DNA from: Paremcibacter congregatus
GTDB lineage: Bacteria; Pseudomonadota; Alphaproteobacteria; Sphingomonadales; Emcibacteraceae
Length of the DNA: 64,000 nt
Direction of reading: 5' to 3'
Assembly (NCBI RefSeq): GCF_006385135.1
Contig: NZ_CP041025.1
Span: forward strand, 651,501 to 715,500
The notes below the pieces were generated by a model, which saw only the letters and a list, made by a program, of their open reading frames with translations, ran no database searches and had not been told where the DNA came from. Position numbers and translations under genes: made by a program. This document shows, piece after piece, positions 62,901 to 64,000 of this stretch. Position 1 is the stretch's first letter; every line of letters starts with the position of its first letter.

Positions 62901-64000
62901 GACAGGAGGATCCGCTGACGGAGATAGTTTTGCTAATATAGAGTCTCTTGCAGGATCACAATATGATGATCGCTTGACAGGTTCCAATGGAGCAGATGTT
63001 CTCGGAGGGAACCTTGGGAATGACGCACTATATGGCGGTGAAGGCCGTGACACGCTAATTGGCGGTGCGGGGGATGATCGCCTGGAAGGCAGCTGGAACC
63101 CGGACACTTATATCTATAATCTCGGAGACGGTAATGACACTATCTATGAATATTCCTCCTCGACTTATAGCGACCGGGAGACAGGCAACAAGTTGATCCT
63201 GGGTGCAGGCATTACGACCAGCAATATCGTTGTGACGCGGCATAGCGGTGATTGGGATGATGTGACCCTGAGCTTTACGGACGCGGCAGGTTCAATTTTT
63301 CTTGAGGAACAGTTTGCAGGCTCACAGAATGGCGTTGAAGAGATCGTTTTTGCAGACGGCACCATTTGGGGCATGGCCGATCTTGCTGCGGCGGGAATTG
63401 CAAGCTTGCAAACAACTGGAGATGATATCATCTTTGGTCATAGAGGTACGGATGTCATTGATGGCGGCGCGGGTAACGATAGGCTTTATGGCTGGGAAGG
63501 CCGTGACACGCTAATTGGCGGCGCGGGGGATGATCGCCTGGAAGGCAGCTGGAACCCGGACACTTATATCTATAATCTCGGCGATGGGAATGACATATTT
63601 TATGAATATTCCTCGACGACTTATGGAGACAGCGAGACAGGTAACAAGTTGATATTGGGCGCGGGCATTACGACCAGCAATATCGTTGTGACGCGCGATA
63701 CCGTGGATACAGATGATGTGACTTTAACCTTCACCAACGCAGAGGGGTCAATTTTGCTTGACGAGCAACTACGGGGCTCGACTTATGGGATTGAAGAAGT
63801 TGTTTTCGCAGATGGCACAATTTGGGGAATGTCTGACCTCACAACGGCCGCGGCGGCAACAAGTGCTCAGACCAGCGCCATGTTTGAACAGGAAGTATTT
63901 GAATCACAAGCTGCTAATCTCGATGCTGAAGTTCCCCAAGAAAGACAGATCCCATTCTGGAAATTTGAGGAAAGCAGGGAGTTAAGTTTTAGTGGAGAAA
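53968..64000 (+). CDS. giant RTX calcium-binding protein, incomplete at window end
   Basis: Open for at least 3,344 codons with no stop inside the window. ATG 53968 follows AAAAGGGG. Architecture by residue: 1-555 unknown, with two hydrophobic segments (about 368-385 and 412-448); 559-691 a first set of GGxGxD repeats; about 817-931 a DxDxDG block (VLDLDGDGLEL, DLNGNGKID) of EF-hand or dockerin type; about 1293-2608 ten tandem units of about 130 residues, each GGxGxD plus an HCBP-related segment ending in FxDGTxW; about 2611-2894 three cadherin/He_PIG-like Ig domains (EDTAFSFSLP, VNDAP); from 2905 more RTX repeats including a recent duplication. Such proteins leave by type I secretion through a C-terminal signal, here beyond the window, and fold on Ca2+. 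It may be a toxin, since an Imm11 gene precedes it, or an adhesin. Confidence 0.93.
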   Translation, partial: MSTFTSLARPEDLKDLVGARDGTSGFQGAHVHSSAWWTSNLPWLDFLNEGLAPGSLQRIAKDYKSNGVVLPEQDVGSLILGVGRHQYGELPEFNGLFFDVADAESPKFLNQLRKNMNNALAEPDDTIRQARLAELRAEYKNFTDFIKIQFMYQDKLDNMGLGQLHSLALNQHDPRYDTIEEVRDYLNSIGDKFNYGAVKAHPLYQKIASLRVGGGDIPLQLFVDEIPETARIFFLGDEFIGANDIRADILASEAVVKLYGRDMANTLIALQSEEFVSFRNSILSNLNDTTYFPDPNDLPSLLADYESRVAATNVRVYGATQAYHERLQFMETYRDIAPVEFDRVLDNSNNSLTKAFWNASRSSANPKFAFASAGLALSGLFAYTQYKAETVETPEKEFTEWAAEKAPQFLASLPFASGVLAGATFLAMSGPVGAALVVSFGAVGGYAAFKEFLKNYITANEATPEDGLIDEARTALGVMEAFEANPIIEKATAILGQFGVEVINPIMEKITPQIVYATGQSVIEATVNNEWLVGADGAELMGNESKNVLFHYGHGVASGGGGDDVLMAWNPDYIAAGEPLDPEDPNSALAEEDLKLLLDGGDGADTIFLNGQADIKGGAGDDTIIAWGDSEIHSRNEAINISGDDGDDFILGYGINATIDGGSGNDTIIWGGEGSVIHSGEGADDVYFANNILFADASSEDRVYFYGIELTGGIKWGTGSEDPYAYSATGFFRYGINQEDQLVVEDVWTNSQMFIANYNGGPGVENPTAGIQIAQISFSFFKLGDPGIQHANRTPLGEMLDVMIQAAFGTPRKKTTDPLVLDLDGDGLELTAETVVAPYFDLDNDGFGERTGWVRPDDGFLVRDLNGNGKIDNISEMFGDQSQDGYGALAALDDNLDGVIDASDAGFAGLQVWQDLNQNGVTDDGELKSLAELDITSFSLSHAAPEAGEDHNAGNSILAVGSFSRGDGTTGQAYDVAFVRDNYNSSDLGDLTVSAEAAALPNLRGHGTLSDLRVAMTQDAGLMSLVQTAAQTAMTGDMAALKEAIRPILWAWANAGTDDGKGQVFQYHTDEAGEKTVADFAYFDAVAGHWTLNSGDPVLSPQGVVISAPTLGDVLAMPVDVANHWEQSDHRDALFFEKYMDEKLPVDSVLSTFQAREAYHDYMELMEDVIDRLAVTFAVQGGLSGFFPDMDYDAGEELFSTTVADKIGPVMNNIFSGAPADAEQARTYLEGWDPVLKEFLTQFDRGASHLLTTYSYLFSAVVTGYEQAALPISITEVADIFDIPGVIVAGEGVTAGTGDEDIFYLGAGDQTAAGGGGYDAYVVGSNFGQDVIDDTDGSAADILRFATYKSTDVMATREGTDLILTVIATGDSLRIKEQFIGKNPGLFGGNANPDRGVREITFADGIVWGKYEIAMAVSHPEAGDEILIGTNDVDYLDGGLGNDVLKGGNDADLYVFKRGYGQDIIEDNGDNILLDAPDRVAFGDGIRREDLTFSRDGDSNTLEVTIAGSDDKLTIVNQFHAVNTDVLGIAWMDRVEDFTFSDGSGVNWKDILRDLTKGTEAQENIYGFFFHDTMDGKGGNDYLSGGDMGDHYIIRKGYGATVIQDKQDNILENSADTVVLHDILLEDVTFSREGNSLDLQISLNAMEDSVTVKRQFFAVNSGVYGIVRFDQIENFEFAGGVSLSAYDVRLKLLSEAKTDGNDTIYGFFAADVIDGGAGDDYLAGADDGDTYIFDRGYGQDIIFDYMESVLTSGKDKVSFGAGIAPDDLMISRSGNNLTFSVVGTNDTLTIEKQFNAGNTGARHYEVEEFHFNDGTIWTRSDVQEKLLTATDGDDILTGFYSSDILDGGAGNDRLMGADEGDTYVYGEGYGHDTIHDNQVSIFADLPDIVSFKDTVSPDEVNLFRVGNNLIITLSSTHETLTIENQFTAGNLGNRYYEIEEFRFADGTTWVRADIESRILQGTDGDDTMIGFFSRDYLEGKGGNDRLEGKDHGDTYYFDPGHGNDIIFDEQSSIFANDNDKVVFGDTITPNDIVLDRSGNNLIIGYVSGTDSITLEKQFSANTLSNRYWEVEEFHFSDGTIWSRGDIQHKLLEGTDGDDALEGFFSNDTLDGGLGNDSLKGSDGGDTFIFGRGYGQDSVFDEQTSIFDDTPDRILFKNDVDVSDVVLTRNGSNLIMSIAGTTDVLTINAQFQDEFHRVENFEFSDGTIWSWRDVQNQLTSGSDGDDVLHAFGTDDVLDGGLGDDSLYGYSGDDTYIFDKGYGQDKILETDSYYLGGTDTVQLGVGLGPNDLQVVRSGSDLILNVIDTDDVLTVTGQFSQEYNRVERFVFNDGTIWTWHDIQVMTLVGTDDDDILKGFTGRHADDVLDGGLGNDLLYGYSGDDTYIFGQGYGYDTILETDSYYFGGTDKVLFGVGLTPEDIKVIRTGNDMIMQVIGSEDRLTIKGHYHGETERVESFVFDNGEVWTWQQTQEMALIGTDGDDIIHGFSSRSNDVLDGGLGNDALYGYSGNDTYVFDRGYGQDRVNETDSYYFGGQSDKIRLGDGLTPSDIRLHRSGSDLILSVIGTDDTLTIIGQFSSEYKWVETVEFFDGTVWSYSQIEDWISSYQVDIASQSPIEDTLYQLVLPTVTAPEGELVSYQITLKGGGLLPTWLTYDSVNQKLIGTAGNEEVGAFVIRMVTSIGTLSFYEEFTVDVQNVNDAPTVISVIADQQAIEDTAFSFSLPQGVFADIDKGDVLSYSATLSDGSALPAWLSFDVVTGTFSGMPLNSDVGVPQITVTATDSSGASVSDTFNLTVSNVNDAPELRRVLNDQIAMASVAFNYTLENGAFVDVDADDVLTYTVTLTDGAQLPNWISFDSETLTFSGTPEESHVGEITIKVSATDISGDSVYDEFVLTTETSPDSIIVINGTDSDDIIDVSLGERAHQINAQDGNDTITASPFDDLIDGGLGADAIDGGAGFDTVTYISSSAAVTINLGGNTATGGSADGDSFANIESLAGSQYDDRLTGSNGADVLGGNLGNDALYGGEGRDTLIGGAGDDRLEGSWNPDTYIYNLGDGNDTIYEYSSSTYSDRETGNKLILGAGITTSNIVVTRHSGDWDDVTLSFTDAAGSIFLEEQFAGSQNGVEEIVFADGTIWGMADLAAAGIASLQTTGDDIIFGHRGTDVIDGGAGNDRLYGWEGRDTLIGGAGDDRLEGSWNPDTYIYNLGDGNDIFYEYSSTTYGDSETGNKLILGAGITTSNIVVTRDTVDTDDVTLTFTNAEGSILLDEQLRGSTYGIEEVVFADGTIWGMSDLTTAAAATSAQTSAMFEQEVFESQAANLDAEVPQERQIPFWKFEESRELSFSGE
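58249..61790 (+). repeat. tandem RTX/HCBP-related coding repeats, period about 390 bp
   Basis: Nine clearly aligned units start near 58249, 58639, 59050, 59449, 59842, 60238, 60622, 61000 and 61384; a diverged tenth lies at 57844. Each begins GTDGDD, continues LDGGxGND and GDTYxFxxGYGQD, and ends near FxFxDGTxW. The last three share the longer variant DVLDGGLGND...GYSG(D/N)DTY...ETDSYY, so they form a younger subgroup. Confidence 0.88.
63040..63850 (+). repeat. recent 456-bp direct duplication inside the RTX gene
   Basis: The segments starting at 63040 and 63496 are nearly identical over about 85 bp (GAAGGCCGTGACACGCTAAT onward), with one clear base change, and remain similar to the end of each unit (FADGTIWGM). 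The offset is 456 bp, 152 codons, so the frame is kept. This is much closer than any pair in the 390-bp array and points to recent expansion. Confidence 0.85.

Noticed and set aside
57844-63850. Tandem repeats considered as a CRISPR array
   Set aside because: Units are about 390 bp, diverged and in-frame coding RTX repeats, with no short identical repeats and unique spacers.

Overview
The window looks like the chromosome of a marine or aquatic alphaproteobacterium. It is rich in TonB-dependent receptors (TBDRs), has moderate GC, and carries a full inositol (iol) pathway, the DgcN/DgcA D-glutamate pair and a giant RTX protein. Order or genus cannot be fixed from the sequence alone; Kordiimonadales/Emcibacterales-like is only a guess. 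No rRNA, tRNA or CRISPR array was seen.

Layout. (1) 1-6.4 kb: the end of a TBDR, a GH144 (endo-beta-1,2-glucanase family) protein and a GH3 beta-glucosidase, together a small glucan-use locus. (2) 7.2-15.1 kb: a TBDR cut off after its plug domain, then an amino-acid locus. It holds ornithine cyclodeaminase, an N-acyl-D-amino-acid deacylase lipoprotein, an Lrp/AsnC regulator, dgcN, dgcA and an NhaC-type antiporter. (3) 15.1-20.1 kb: a segment bordered by two dead insertion sequences, an internally deleted IS6-family element and an IS3 orfA fragment. Between them lie a PNPOx-ferredoxin-reductase fusion, an AhpD-like protein, a divergent LysR regulator and a DEDDh exonuclease.

(4) 20.1-38.2 kb is the best integrated system: a putative phytate-to-central-metabolism locus. 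A TBDR, a two-propeller phytase lipoprotein, an alkaline phosphatase lipoprotein and an exported metallophosphatase would release inositol from phytate. A sodium symporter would import it, and IolG, a second Gfo/Idh/MocA dehydrogenase, IolB, an IolC-aldolase fusion, IolD and IolE would degrade it. An RpiR-family regulator is encoded at the edge. Seven near-identical palindromes of the form AGAA-N6-TTCT (one with a degenerate right end) sit in exactly three intergenic regions: rpiR/symporter, phytase/TBDR and iolG/iolB. Within each region they are spaced 20, 30 or 31 bp apart. This is a convincing predicted regulon.

(5) 38.2-52.5 kb: an APC permease, a TetR regulator, a beta-lactamase-fold hydrolase, a TAP-like peptidase, a TBDR, a second beta-lactamase-fold hydrolase with four C-terminal membrane helices, a D-serine-dehydratase-like PLP enzyme, an ornithine-cyclodeaminase-family reductase, an enoyl-CoA hydratase and an acyl-CoA synthetase. 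I read this as a possible scavenging locus for an acylated or D-amino-acid-containing peptide; that reading is inference. (6) 52.5-64 kb: a decayed HlyD C-terminus, an Imm11-family immunity protein, and a giant RTX protein of more than 3,340 residues that runs off the window. The last two form a candidate secreted toxin-immunity pair.
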